From Bacteroidia bacterium (GTDB lineage Bacteria; Bacteroidota; Bacteroidia; 2-12-FULL-35-15): DNA of 64,000 bases. This document shows positions 17,532 through 26,554 of this stretch, piece by piece. Positions within the stretch are counted from its first letter, which is position 1, and every line of letters begins with the position of its first letter. Location: positions 372,001-436,000 of the forward strand of contig JAURXZ010000030.1 of assembly GCA_030654175.1 (NCBI GenBank), read 5' to 3'. Below the pieces are notes generated by a model. It saw nothing but the letters and a program-made list of their open reading frames with translations. It was not told the origin of the DNA and did not search any database. The translations under genes and the position numbers were made by a program.

Positions 17532-18437
17532 TTACCTCACCACATTAAATTTACCTTTACAAAGCATTCGCCCCTCATCATTTCGTATTTCATATATATA
17601 AATACCCTCTGCAAATGCTCCCGTATTTATATTCACTTCGCAATTCCTGATTTTATATCTTCCCGTTATTTTTCCCGTTATATCACTCACTTGTATGTTA
17701 TCGGATGCTTCGATTGAAGAAAATATGTTCACATTATCACTTGCCGGATTTGGAAATATTTTTATTAATTCTGCATTATTGTCATATTCCTTAACACCCA
17801 CCCAGCCTAAAAACGTAACATCGTCAATATACAAGGTGCTGTTTACTCTGGCTATCTGAGGTACTTTACTTGCTGAAAAACCGATAAATGCAGAATCTGG
17901 AAGTTCATTGGAGTAATAAATAAGATCTGTCTGAAAAGTAGAGTAGCCAGCTGTTGCATTTATATTTGTTCCCCCAATGGCAATGGTATCACTATGAGTA
18001 CCATTCCATTTTTTTAGTATTACAATTGCTCCTGCCGTGTCATTACCAACAGGATAATATTTAGACCAGAATTCCAGTTTTTCAGGACGTCCTGTATACG
18101 GAAAACCATATTTATATGCAAACGGAGAAAGGGTAACTTTTCCAGTAAAAACACCTCCAGTAGTATCACCAACGACATCTGGGAGTGGATTATTACTAAA
18201 ATAGACTGTTTTAAGCTTTAATGCATAATTACCAGAATGTTTATCAATACCAGTAGCTTTAAAAGCAGAAAGAGGATTAGGGGCGGTAAGGGAGATAAAA
18301 TTAAGGGTTTGCCAATTGTCAGGCTCCTGCAGGGTGTAAATAGTACTCCAGTTTTCAAAACCACCATTGGGTTGGGCTTTCCCCTGAAATGTTGGGGCAA
18401 AAATCAAAATCACGGATATGATCATTAATTTTTTCAT
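17532..18437 (-). CDS. T9SS-exported PCMD-like surface protein (array member 1)
   Basis: A 301-residue paralogue, first of the five in transcription order and next to the kelch lipoprotein gene, the same position as the single copy in cassette B. A signal peptide ends near GKAQP; the PCMD-like domain has NGGFENW, FKATGIDKHSGNYALKLKT, RPEKLEFWSKYYPVGNDT and ARVNSTLYIDDVTFLGWVG; the T9SS domain runs from IFPNPASDN to KGKFNVVR. There is a 98-nt spacer to the kelch gene, without a recognisable terminator. Because of its position it may be the founding copy of the array; that is an inference from synteny. Confidence 0.8.
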   Translation of the reverse strand: MKKLMIISVILIFAPTFQGKAQPNGGFENWSTIYTLQEPDNWQTLNFISLTAPNPLSAFKATGIDKHSGNYALKLKTVYFSNNPLPDVVGDTTGGVFTGKVTLSPFAYKYGFPYTGRPEKLEFWSKYYPVGNDTAGAIVILKKWNGTHSDTIAIGGTNINATAGYSTFQTDLIYYSNELPDSAFIGFSASKVPQIARVNSTLYIDDVTFLGWVGVKEYDNNAELIKIFPNPASDNVNIFSSIEASDNIQVSDITGKITGRYKIRNCEVNINTGAFAEGIYIYEIRNDEGRMLCKGKFNVVR

Positions 18438-18535
18438 GTTTCGTTTTTTTAAACGGATTTTTTATTTAGGATATTTATTCCAATAGCTATCGTAAATTAA
18501 GATAATTCAATATTTTTTTACCAAATGTGTGTGTT

Positions 18536-19783
18536 TTATTGACCGTATACCCAAAAATTACCAAGGGCACCATCTGCATTATTTCCTATTCCAATATAAC
18601 CATTCCCTCCAATTGAAAAACCTACACCATATCCACGAACTTCCCCAGCGAAATCGGCCCTCTGAACCCAGGTATTTGAAAGTGGATCAAATTCAAAAAA
18701 ATCATTATAATTTAAGTTTCCATCATACCCTGTACCAACATACCCTTTATTGCCGATTGAAAAACCGACTGAACCATACCGTTGTGCGCCCGGAAAAGAA
18801 GCTTTTTGATTCCATTTTCCTATCGGATCATTGTTTATATCAAATCCATCACTTGTATCGGTTGGATCGAATTCCCAAAAATCATTGAAGCTGGAGCTTC
18901 CATCTGTGCCACATGCAAGATATCCTTTATTTCCAATTGAGAACCCAGCACCGACATTTCGAGGCACAACAGCGGCTTTTTGAGTCCATTGGTTTAAGTC
19001 AGGATCATATTCTAAAAAATCGGTACGGGTAGAGAAAAAATCGTCACTTCCTGACCCAACGTATCCTTTGTTCCCAATTGAAAAACTGAAAGCAAACCCA
19101 CGGGGTGTATCTCCACAATCGGCCTTTTGTAGCCACACATTTGAAAGTGGATCGTATTCCCAGAAATCTTTAAGATAAGCCGTTCCGATATACCCTGTTC
19201 CAATATACCCCTTGTTCCCTATCGAAAAGCCAACAGCATCAAATCTTGCAACTCCACCGAAATCGGCCTTTTGTGTCCACTCATTTAATTCAGGATCAAA
19301 CTCCCAAAAATCACGGTGCTGACCAGCAATTGCATCTACACCGGTTCCTACATACCCTTTGTTTCCAATGGAAAAACCTACCCCCTCTGTTCTTGCTCCT
19401 GCATTAAAATCCATTTGCCTGCACCAGGTATCTGAAACCCCGCCCTGCGCAACTTCCACGCAAGAAGCCTCGCTAACTTCTTTATTACTATTGGATCTAA
19501 CACATATTGAACCCGACTTTTTACCGAAAGTTACTATAATGGAAGTAGTTCCTTGTCCTGAAGTTATTTGGGCATCGTCCGGAACTGTCCATAAATAATA
19601 AGTAGAAATTTCTACAGGATCTATGGAAAAGATAACTCCTGTTTCTCCCGGGCATAGATTCTTGCGTCCGGTGATAACTCCCGGAGTGGAAGGAGATTTT
19701 TCTTTTTTGCAGGAAATAAAAAAAGCAATAAAAAAAATAAAGAAAAAGCTATTCCTAAAAAAACCAAGTAAGAAAGGTTGCAT
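18536..19783 (-). CDS. PKD-like/kelch-repeat lipoprotein, cassette A
   Basis: A protein of 415 residues from the ATG at 19783: a hydrophobic signal ending in the lipobox-like FFISC (lipoprotein), a PKD-like beta domain (YYLWTVPDDAQITSGQGTTS), then about six kelch blades, each with a variant of FSIGNKGYVGTG and of DFWEFDPxxNxWxQKADF. It is expected to be a lipid-anchored beta-propeller facing the periplasm or surface, for ligand or protein binding. An upstream in-frame ATG at 19873 overlaps the stop of the beta-barrel gene (TAATG) and would add 30 residues before the signal. The paralogue at 27513-28814 begins at the position matching 19783, so I chose that start, with some doubt. Confidence 0.75.
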   Translation of the reverse strand: MQPFLLGFFRNSFFFIFFIAFFISCKKEKSPSTPGVITGRKNLCPGETGVIFSIDPVEISTYYLWTVPDDAQITSGQGTTSIIVTFGKKSGSICVRSNSNKEVSEASCVEVAQGGVSDTWCRQMDFNAGARTEGVGFSIGNKGYVGTGVDAIAGQHRDFWEFDPELNEWTQKADFGGVARFDAVGFSIGNKGYIGTGYIGTAYLKDFWEYDPLSNVWLQKADCGDTPRGFAFSFSIGNKGYVGSGSDDFFSTRTDFLEYDPDLNQWTQKAAVVPRNVGAGFSIGNKGYLACGTDGSSSFNDFWEFDPTDTSDGFDINNDPIGKWNQKASFPGAQRYGSVGFSIGNKGYVGTGYDGNLNYNDFFEFDPLSNTWVQRADFAGEVRGYGVGFSIGGNGYIGIGNNADGALGNFWVYGQ

Positions 19784-19872
19784 TCCGAAATGCCAAATGT
19801 TTGGCCTTTGGATCAGGTTTTCCTCCCCTTCTCTTTGGTGTTGTAGTGAATAATCTGGATTACTTTTCAGCA

Positions 19873-20931
19873 TTATCTGACCTTTCTGATTAAATTTTTT
19901 ATCGTATAAGAAATAGAGATCCCCAGCTCATATTTATTTAATTTTATTGAGTTATCAATATAAAAATAATTATTTGTAAGAGCTGCACTATCAAAGCGCT
20001 TTGAAGGATTTGTTAAGCTATTCAACCCACCACAATACCTTGCATCTATAAATATCCCGAGGTTCTTAAATTTAAAACCAATACCGGCCCCAGCGAGCCA
20101 TTCAAAATTATTTTTATTTCTCATGCTAAGAACATCAATGTTCCCTGTAGATGAATAATTTACTACTTCTTCAGTAAAAAGAGCTTCATTGGTATAAGCA
20201 ATCTGGGAAGTTGCCTTGGCCTCCCTTATTCTTAAATACCCGGCACCAAGAGACGCATAAGGCACAACATTTTTCCCTAAAAGAAAATATTTTTTCACAT
20301 ATAAAGGAACTTCAATAAATGATAATTTTTCATTATAAAGCATTGTCCAGTCCAGGTTTTTCGAAAAATTTCTATTGTATTGAATACTGAAATTAACGAT
20401 GTCTACGTTAATAGAAATGTTTTTTCTGAATTCATATTCAACATATCCGTAATACAAAAGAATTGTTTTATTTGTTTTGTAAGGGGCATTATAATCAACA
20501 TTTTCAAGAATGGAATATGTTTTGGAAATTTCTAATTTCGGCTGCACACCTGCATTTCGAAGACCAATTGAAAACAACGGAAGGACATCAAACTTTTTCA
20601 CCAAAAGATCAAAATCTTCATGAGTAGAGGTTTCCTTCAATTCATAATACGGATTATTCTTTAACAAACTTCGCACATAGGTTTCGGCTTGAAGCATATT
20701 ATCCTGATCAAGGGATGATTTTGCAAGCAATTCCAAAGCATTTTCCTTCTTTTTTTTGGAAAAATTACACTCTTTAAGCGATTTTTCAAGGAGTTTAATA
20801 CAATTGTCGTAATCACCATTATTATATAATTCTTCGGCCTGTTTTAAATTTTGGTCACAGTTAGTTTGAGCCTTCATTTTTAGGCCAACCTGCAAGAAGA
20901 AAAATAAGAATAAAATAAAAACACGATTCAT
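19873..20931 (-). CDS. Periplasmic TPR plus outer-membrane beta-barrel protein, cassette A
   Basis: A protein of 352 residues. A signal peptide (about 1-21, ending KAQ) precedes an N-terminal TPR-like helical segment (about 22-115) with EELYNNGDYDNCIKLLEKSL and three cysteines. These cysteines are in the same places in the paralogue at 28890-29957. Residues about 120-352 are alternating amphipathic strands rich in aromatic residues (YASLGAGYLRI, LAGAGIGFKFKNLGIFIDA), ending ISYTIKNLIRKVR, as in eight-stranded outer-membrane barrels. It probably links a periplasmic module to the outer membrane. It lies 36 nt after the nSTAND gene and its stop overlaps a possible ATG of the kelch gene, so it sits in a tight operon. 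Confidence 0.7.
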   Translation of the reverse strand: MNRVFILFLFFFLQVGLKMKAQTNCDQNLKQAEELYNNGDYDNCIKLLEKSLKECNFSKKKKENALELLAKSSLDQDNMLQAETYVRSLLKNNPYYELKETSTHEDFDLLVKKFDVLPLFSIGLRNAGVQPKLEISKTYSILENVDYNAPYKTNKTILLYYGYVEYEFRKNISINVDIVNFSIQYNRNFSKNLDWTMLYNEKLSFIEVPLYVKKYFLLGKNVVPYASLGAGYLRIREAKATSQIAYTNEALFTEEVVNYSSTGNIDVLSMRNKNNFEWLAGAGIGFKFKNLGIFIDARYCGGLNSLTNPSKRFDSAALTNNYFYIDNSIKLNKYELGISISYTIKNLIRKVR

Positions 20932-20967
20932 TGTGTAATTGTAAAGTAATTAATCTGATCGCTCTAA

Positions 20968-23900
20968 CTATAAACTTTTACATGTTTTTTCGTAAGGGAT
21001 ATCCTCTCCAACTATTAATTTCCAATCGGATTCGGACATGTTCACTTTTAATAAGGAACAAATTTTGTTTACAAATTTTTCGCTTGATATTTCCAAAACT
21101 CTAATGGTTTTGTCAGCACATCCGGTAATAATTATATTATCAGAAGTAAATATAATGCTTTTTACTTTGGATCCGTAATTTTTCAATTCGGTAGAACTAC
21201 CTATTGAATTATAATTTTCGAAGTAGGATTGAAAATTATAAAATTTGATTGATTTATCTGATGCCGCGGAAGCTACCATAGTAAAATCACTGTTGAATTT
21301 AACATATTCAACTGCTGCTGAATGAGCTTTGAATTCCCAGTGTTTCATTTTATCTAACTGTGTATAATTCAAATCAAATGACATCAGCGTCCCATCAGAG
21401 AATCCTACAATCAGGTTGTTTTTGGAGTTATTCAATGCCATGCATAAAGGTTTGAAAGTTTTGTTTCTGAACAAAACATCTCCCTCTCCTTTTTTAATAT
21501 CCCAAATTACAATTTTCCCGTCTTCCTGCGCGGATACCAATTCACCCCCGCTATTTAAGTAAACCAAAGATTTGATAGCAGCGGATGCTTTAACTGCTTT
21601 TTCCACAACAGGTTGTTGTTCTTTGATATCCCAAAAAACAATTGCACTGTCCTTCCCTGCCGTGGCCAAATGATTGTCATCAGAACTGAATGTAATTGTT
21701 CTGACTGCGCCCTTATGGGCTTTCAATTCTTTAAAACTGATCATTTTAGCATCCTTATTTCCCAATATATCTTTAACTTTCCAAATACAAACAGCAAAAT
21801 TATCATGGCCTGTTGCAAGGTAATTTCCGGATGGACTGAAAGACAAACAATTTATCGGGCTTATGTATTTGATCTCAGAAAGAAATTTACTGGTTCCCTT
21901 GTTATGATCAATGATATATATTTTACCATCCACGCCAACTGAAATCAAATTATTCTGAACTTCTGCCATTGCTCTTATATCCATTTCGGGACCTTGAATG
22001 GTGTTGTGCTTACCACTATCCAAAACAGAATATGCATTCCGCACGCCTTCGTAAATTACAGGATCTTCGGATGAACCACCATTGTTTTTATTAAACAAAA
22101 ATGCTTGCACAGCAAGCTGACCCATCAGATTTTTATTATTTTTATAAAGAGATGATTTTAAGGCCAAATTCTGTGCAATAGAAAGTAGCTTGAGTTTGCG
22201 GGATTTTAATTCGGCTTTTTCTGCTTTTATTTTTTCCTGTTCGGATTTTGCTTTTTCTTGTTCAGCATTATTTTTTTCTCTTTTTGCAACATCTGTTTGT
22301 TGTTGAGCGTTTTGTTTTTCAATTTCCGCTACCCCCTTTGCAGAAAGTGCTTCCTGTTTAGAAAGCTCGGCTTGCTGTTTTGCTTTCAATGCAAACTTTT
22401 CACTCATTTCAGCCTTTACCTTTAGAAAAATGGCGTCATTTTTGGCTTTCAAGGCATTTTTCTCAGAATTAAGTGCAAATTTTTCAGATGTCTTTGCCTC
22501 CAAGGTCTTTTGATTTGCTATCCCCTGCTGATTTACCGCTTTATTCCGTTCTATGAATGCCCATGAAGTAAATCCTAAGAGAACCAAAACTATAATGGAA
22601 GTAATTATCATTACCGCTTTTCGTTTACGCTTAATTGTTGCTTCACTTATTTGCAGGTAGTCATTTGCCGAAGAAATAAGTAGTGTAGCTTCTTCAACTT
22701 TTTGTTTGGGAGCTAAATTACTTGAATCGTACTTGGCGATCAAATATGGATTAGGGGTAACGCTTTCATTCCAATTCTTGAAATAACTCAATGAGCCGAT
22801 GGTAAGCAAATAATCCTTTGAACGGTTTTGTTGCTCCCACCTTTCTACTTGCTTTTTAAAATCATTCAGTACAAGCACATTTTCCTGATCCTGTTTTGTC
22901 CATTCGGTAAGCTCAGTCCAGTTCCTTATTAAAGACTCGTGCGTGATATCAAGAATATCATTGTCATTTAAAAAAGAATCGTTTTTATCCTTACCAATAA
23001 ATGGTTTAAGCAAAGTGTTGCCGGGTTCCCTGTATAAATTTACTAAGCCCTCAATTAATTTAACATCAATAGTATTTCCAATAATCTGTTTTATTTCTAA
23101 TACAGAGGCTCGGTTTCTTACCGCACGACCATCGTTTATTTTAGTGAGACAGGTAAATATCTTTCGTAAAATTTCATGGGCATATTCCTTTGAAATTTCT
23201 TCTTTAATATGATTGCGGCAATAATCAACAGCTGTTTCAAAGAGCTCACGTGCATGGGCATTTAACACATTGGTTAAAGATGCTCCTTCAAGAATCTTTA
23301 ATTTAAATAAAGGCTGATTATTATACCAATCAATAAACAGTGCTTTTTGATCATCAGGAAGCAGACCTCCATCAATGCCCCCAACTTTAGCATAATGAAT
23401 AATATCCATTTCTGCTGCACCATCATCGATGTGAGCTTTCCAAATACGATTGAGGGCGTGTTGCAAAATGGGGAGTTGATCCAGGCCATCACCAAGTTCA
23501 TTTATTAATCTTTCAATTAAACGATTGTTAATTTTATTTCCGGATAAATTGGCAGGTTCCAGGATTGCACGATGTATTTCCTGTCTTTTTAACCTTGGCA
23601 CAAAAAACTGACTGTAGACAATATGTTCGGGAAGACCTTTAAAGGCAGCGCAATCACCAATATAATCGGAACGCATGGTGCACACAATGTAAATAGGAAG
23701 GTTTTCTTTTTCTGCTATTTTTGTGGTTTCAATGATCAGATTGAGAAGTGTAATAGCCTGAAGAGAAGGTTTTCCCTTATTAAAATTTTCAGCGTTTGTG
23801 AAAAGCTCTTCAAATTGATCAATTAAAATCAACAGGTTTGAACTTTGATTTATTAAATTTTGTTTGGTATCACTATCAGCATTAATAAAACTATCTGAAC

Positions 23901-24297
23901 TCTGATCTAAATAGTGTTTCGATTCTTTATAAATTTTAACCAAGGAAGAAAAGCCATAGCTAAGGTCTTCCTCTAATTTATCGACATCAGAAAAATCCAA
24001 ATGATGATTAAGTGAAATCGCCAAATTTGATAAAGGAGCTCTCTCTGGTCTGAAATCTGCGATTATCCAATTATTAAAGCGAGCCTTAAAAAAACCTGCC
24101 CTGGAACGTGGAATCAATCCGGCATAAATAAGCGAGGATTTCCCATCACCAGAAGCACCGGTAACCATCAAAAATTTTTTCTCTTGTAATTGGGAAATTA
24201 TTTTGTCAATATGCTCTTCGCGCCCTTTAAAAAAAATGGACTCTTCCTCGTTAAAAGGACGAAGACCGGGATAAGGACATATTTTTTCGTCTGACAT
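20968..24297 (-). CDS. nSTAND ATPase with transmembrane helix, coiled coil and WD40 propeller, cassette A
   Basis: This protein of 1109 residues starts with PYPGLRPFNEEES and FFKGREEHI, the entry signature of nSTAND1 NTPases. It then has a P-loop (GASGDGKSS, 47-55), a Walker B segment (LLILIDQFEELF, from 155) and CTMRSDYIGDC (206-216). After the winged-helix part (to about 470) come one transmembrane helix (about 561-582), a long Lys/Glu/Ala-rich coiled coil (about 585-705) and six or so WD40 repeats (about 770-1090, for example HLATAGKDSAIVFWDI). STAND ATPases are ligand-triggered oligomerising switches. The single helix puts ATPase and propeller on opposite sides of the inner membrane, ATPase presumably inside. 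It is the first gene of cassette A and the counterpart of 29957-33304. Confidence 0.88.
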   Translation of the reverse strand: MSDEKICPYPGLRPFNEEESIFFKGREEHIDKIISQLQEKKFLMVTGASGDGKSSLIYAGLIPRSRAGFFKARFNNWIIADFRPERAPLSNLAISLNHHLDFSDVDKLEEDLSYGFSSLVKIYKESKHYLDQSSDSFINADSDTKQNLINQSSNLLILIDQFEELFTNAENFNKGKPSLQAITLLNLIIETTKIAEKENLPIYIVCTMRSDYIGDCAAFKGLPEHIVYSQFFVPRLKRQEIHRAILEPANLSGNKINNRLIERLINELGDGLDQLPILQHALNRIWKAHIDDGAAEMDIIHYAKVGGIDGGLLPDDQKALFIDWYNNQPLFKLKILEGASLTNVLNAHARELFETAVDYCRNHIKEEISKEYAHEILRKIFTCLTKINDGRAVRNRASVLEIKQIIGNTIDVKLIEGLVNLYREPGNTLLKPFIGKDKNDSFLNDNDILDITHESLIRNWTELTEWTKQDQENVLVLNDFKKQVERWEQQNRSKDYLLTIGSLSYFKNWNESVTPNPYLIAKYDSSNLAPKQKVEEATLLISSANDYLQISEATIKRKRKAVMIITSIIVLVLLGFTSWAFIERNKAVNQQGIANQKTLEAKTSEKFALNSEKNALKAKNDAIFLKVKAEMSEKFALKAKQQAELSKQEALSAKGVAEIEKQNAQQQTDVAKREKNNAEQEKAKSEQEKIKAEKAELKSRKLKLLSIAQNLALKSSLYKNNKNLMGQLAVQAFLFNKNNGGSSEDPVIYEGVRNAYSVLDSGKHNTIQGPEMDIRAMAEVQNNLISVGVDGKIYIIDHNKGTSKFLSEIKYISPINCLSFSPSGNYLATGHDNFAVCIWKVKDILGNKDAKMISFKELKAHKGAVRTITFSSDDNHLATAGKDSAIVFWDIKEQQPVVEKAVKASAAIKSLVYLNSGGELVSAQEDGKIVIWDIKKGEGDVLFRNKTFKPLCMALNNSKNNLIVGFSDGTLMSFDLNYTQLDKMKHWEFKAHSAAVEYVKFNSDFTMVASAASDKSIKFYNFQSYFENYNSIGSSTELKNYGSKVKSIIFTSDNIIITGCADKTIRVLEISSEKFVNKICSLLKVNMSESDWKLIVGEDIPYEKTCKSL

Positions 24298-24399
24298 TCT
24301 TAGTTTAAATCAAATTTGTTACCCTGACTTTTCACTGTCGAAAACTCATCTTTTGATGAAGGGTGGATTTGGAGCGATTGAGACCTTCTATTTTATATA

Positions 24400-24430
24400 C
24401 AATAATAACGAAATGAAATTTAATAGTCAA
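24400..24430 (-). promoter_or_regulatory. Promoter-like signature of cassette A
   Basis: On the minus strand TTG (complement of 24428-24430), 20 nt, TATTATTG (complement of 24400-24407), followed by TA. TATTATTG is one base off TAnnTTTG. Exactly the same elements with the same 20-nt spacing precede cassette B (34221-34251), although the genes that follow are different. It is about 103 nt before the nSTAND ATG. Confidence 0.5.
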
Positions 24431-24477
24431 CTGTTTTAAAAAAAAATTATAACTATTAACTTTTTGCCAATTCTTGT

Positions 24478-24485
24478 TATATTTG
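24478..24485 (+). promoter_or_regulatory. Putative -7 box for the lipoprotein gene
   Basis: TATATTTG, a full TAnnTTTG match 24 nt before the ATG at 24509. No TTG at the usual distance was found. Confidence 0.4.
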
Positions 24486-24508
24486 CCGGATAACATAAAC
24501 TCTATAAA

Positions 24509-25045
24509 ATGAAAAAAATAATTTTTTCTTTCTTTGCCATTTCTCTTGTATGCCTTTTTACACAATGTACACAAGAAAGTAAAACTGTCGAAAACAAAGT
24601 GATCGAATCTACCGATTCAACAAAAGAGGTATGGGCTGAGTTAGTGGAGTCGAAAACAATTTTGATAAAGCCTGAAAGCTGGGAAGAAGACTATTGGAAT
24701 TCTGTAAATAAAAACATGGATAAGAACAAAATATTCAACACTCTTGTTGATGCTGTTCTCAGTGGTAAAAAACAAGCATACAATCTTTTTACGGATTCAG
24801 TATTCACTATTGATGAGGTAAAAGCAATGGTAGAGAAAAACAATATTGTTACTTCGGAAAACGCGGAGATGAAAAAAATAAATGCAAATGATCTTTCGAT
24901 GATACGTATGCGAGAAAAATGGATGTTTGATAAAGAAAACTTTAAATTAGAAAAGCAAGTTACCCGGATTGATCTTCTTTTTAAGAAGCTGGATGAAACA
25001 GGCCAATATATTGGAGATAAGCCCTTGTTTTATGTTAATTTGTAA
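24509..25045 (+). CDS. Small lipoprotein of unknown function between the two cassettes
   Basis: A 178-residue product starting MKKIIFSFFAISLVCLFTQC, a signal sequence with lipobox (LFTQC), so it is probably a lipid-anchored envelope protein. The mature part is charged and helical, rich in Lys and Glu, with an EVKAMVEKNN segment and a basic/acidic C-terminus ending KPLFYVNL. I do not recognise the family. It is the only plus-strand gene between the oppositely read cassettes A and B and ends at a strong bidirectional terminator. It may be part of the system, or a chance resident. Confidence 0.75.
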   Translation: MKKIIFSFFAISLVCLFTQCTQESKTVENKVIESTDSTKEVWAELVESKTILIKPESWEEDYWNSVNKNMDKNKIFNTLVDAVLSGKKQAYNLFTDSVFTIDEVKAMVEKNNIVTSENAEMKKINANDLSMIRMREKWMFDKENFKLEKQVTRIDLLFKKLDETGQYIGDKPLFYVNL

Positions 25046-25094
25046 CCATGTTATAAATCCCTGAAGTTTTCTACTTCAAATTAGCATCCAATAT

Positions 25095-25152
25095 AAAAAA
25101 AAGGTTTCAAGTTCATTGTTTATAACAAACAATGAATTGAAACCTTTTTTTA
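25095..25152. terminator. Bidirectional rho-independent terminator
   Basis: Stem of 18 bp with one bulged G: left arm 25103-25121, loop ATAAC (25122-25126), right arm 25127-25144. An A-run precedes it and a T-run follows, so it works in both directions. It lies between the convergent lipoprotein and phosphatase B genes. Confidence 0.9.
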
Positions 25153-25182
25153 ATTTAAAACCGTTGGATTATTTCGAATTTC

Positions 25183-26421
25183 CTAAACCCGGATCCCAAT
25201 CATTTGTATATCATCAGTCTGTTCCAGATTCTCTCGCCAGTTTTCAATAAAAGTGTCGAGGAAGTTTTTTTGTTCCTGCATTGATTTGTCTTGAATGGAA
25301 AGTAGTATTTCTTTGAACTTCTTGGTTTTAAGTTTTTTATTGTTTTGCCCAAACTGATCCGCAAAACCATCGGTAGATATATACAGAGAATCATTTTTTT
25401 TAAGAAGAAAAGTATGTGTGGTAAATTTTTTTTGATTGTTGTAATCGAGCCCGCCAATTGAGAATTTATCCGCTTTTGTTTCTTCCAGAATATTATTTTT
25501 TATATAATAAAGTGGCCGGTTGGCACCGGCAAAATGTAACTTCAAGTCTCCTTCTGCTTCACTCATTACGCGTTTTTCTCTTCCAACACGCGATGTGAAT
25601 TCAAAGCAACAAATAGCTGCGTCCATTCCATCACGGGATTGGGATCCTGTTTGTGTTTGATGCAAAGAATGATTTACGCCTTTATCCAATAGATCCAATA
25701 TTTCTGCCGGGTCGGTAATTCCTTTTTCATTAACAATTTGATTAAGAAGTGTACTTCCGATAACACTCATAAAAGCGCCAGGAACACCGTGTCCGGTACA
25801 ATCTATTGATGCTATGATTATTTTTTCATTTATTTGAGAGAACCAATAAAAATCTCCACTTACAATATTTTTGGGCTTAAACAGAACAAAGGAATGAGGA
25901 AAACAAACTGAAATTTCATTAAGGGAAGGCAAAATGGCTTCCTGTATTCGCTTAGCGTAATTAACACTGTCTATTACTTCTCGGTGTTGTAATTCAATTT
26001 CAACTTTTATTTCATTGATCTTTTCTTTTTCCGCATGAATTGCCATACTCTGACTCCACAATTTTTTGACTTTTTCATCTACTTTTTTCTTTTCTTCTTC
26101 TAATTTTTCTTTTTCGGTCTGTAATAACTGAAGCTGTTCATCTACCTTCTTTTTTTCGATGTAAACAGTTTCACTCATTTGCCATATTTTCTTGTTTTTT
26201 TCCTGCGTTTTCTTTTTTTCAATTTCGAATTTTTCTTTTTCCTCTGATTGAGAAAGGGTTGCAGCGTTTAATTCATTGAAAGAATTTTCGAGTTCTGATT
26301 TTTTTACTTCAAGAACCGCGCTTTTTTTAATAAAAGAACGTTTTAGGAAATAATAAATGCAAAATAGAGAAACAAGAATGATTGTTAAAAAAAACAGAAT
26401 TAAAATGGAGGTATTTACCAT
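25183..26421 (-). CDS. Membrane-anchored coiled-coil SpoIIE-type PP2C phosphatase, last gene of cassette B
   Basis: A 412-residue protein. An N-terminal membrane helix (about 5-27) is followed by a coiled coil (about 35-165) and a SpoIIE/PP2C phosphatase domain (about 170-412). The domain has SGDFYWFS, ASIDCTGHGVPGAFMSVIG, STDGFADQFGQ and QTDDIQMIGIRV; the metal-binding acidic residues are present. A loop between two beta strands holds a basic insert (SRVGREKRVMSEAEGD) missing from the paralogue at 11035-12087; the 928-3102 protein has a different insert in that loop. It occupies the same last position in cassette B as 11035-12087 does in A, 133 nt after the PCMD gene. It is the likely cytoplasmic output of the cassette, with a phosphoprotein substrate. 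Confidence 0.9.
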   Translation of the reverse strand: MVNTSILILFFLTIILVSLFCIYYFLKRSFIKKSAVLEVKKSELENSFNELNAATLSQSEEKEKFEIEKKKTQEKNKKIWQMSETVYIEKKKVDEQLQLLQTEKEKLEEEKKKVDEKVKKLWSQSMAIHAEKEKINEIKVEIELQHREVIDSVNYAKRIQEAILPSLNEISVCFPHSFVLFKPKNIVSGDFYWFSQINEKIIIASIDCTGHGVPGAFMSVIGSTLLNQIVNEKGITDPAEILDLLDKGVNHSLHQTQTGSQSRDGMDAAICCFEFTSRVGREKRVMSEAEGDLKLHFAGANRPLYYIKNNILEETKADKFSIGGLDYNNQKKFTTHTFLLKKNDSLYISTDGFADQFGQNNKKLKTKKFKEILLSIQDKSMQEQKNFLDTFIENWRENLEQTDDIQMIGIRV

Positions 26422-26554
26422 TAGTATAATTGTATAATAAAAAGTATATGTCTTTTTCTACTTTTTTATATCAACATAATAAGAAGTTGATAAATTAAAA
26501 TTTTGCGAAGGTAGCCATTTAGCAAAACAAACTAATTAACTAAAGAGAATATGT

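Noticed and set aside
18529-18888. Open frame of 119 codons on the plus strand opposite the kelch gene
   Set aside because: Its His/Leu/Tyr-rich repeats are the antisense of the kelch blades; the same happens at 27743-28069.
20968-24297. Avs-type antiphage STAND protein
   Set aside because: The protein has no recognisable nuclease or protease effector at its N-terminus, has a membrane helix and WD40 end, and is embedded with secreted surface proteins. A defence role is not excluded but nothing specific supports it.
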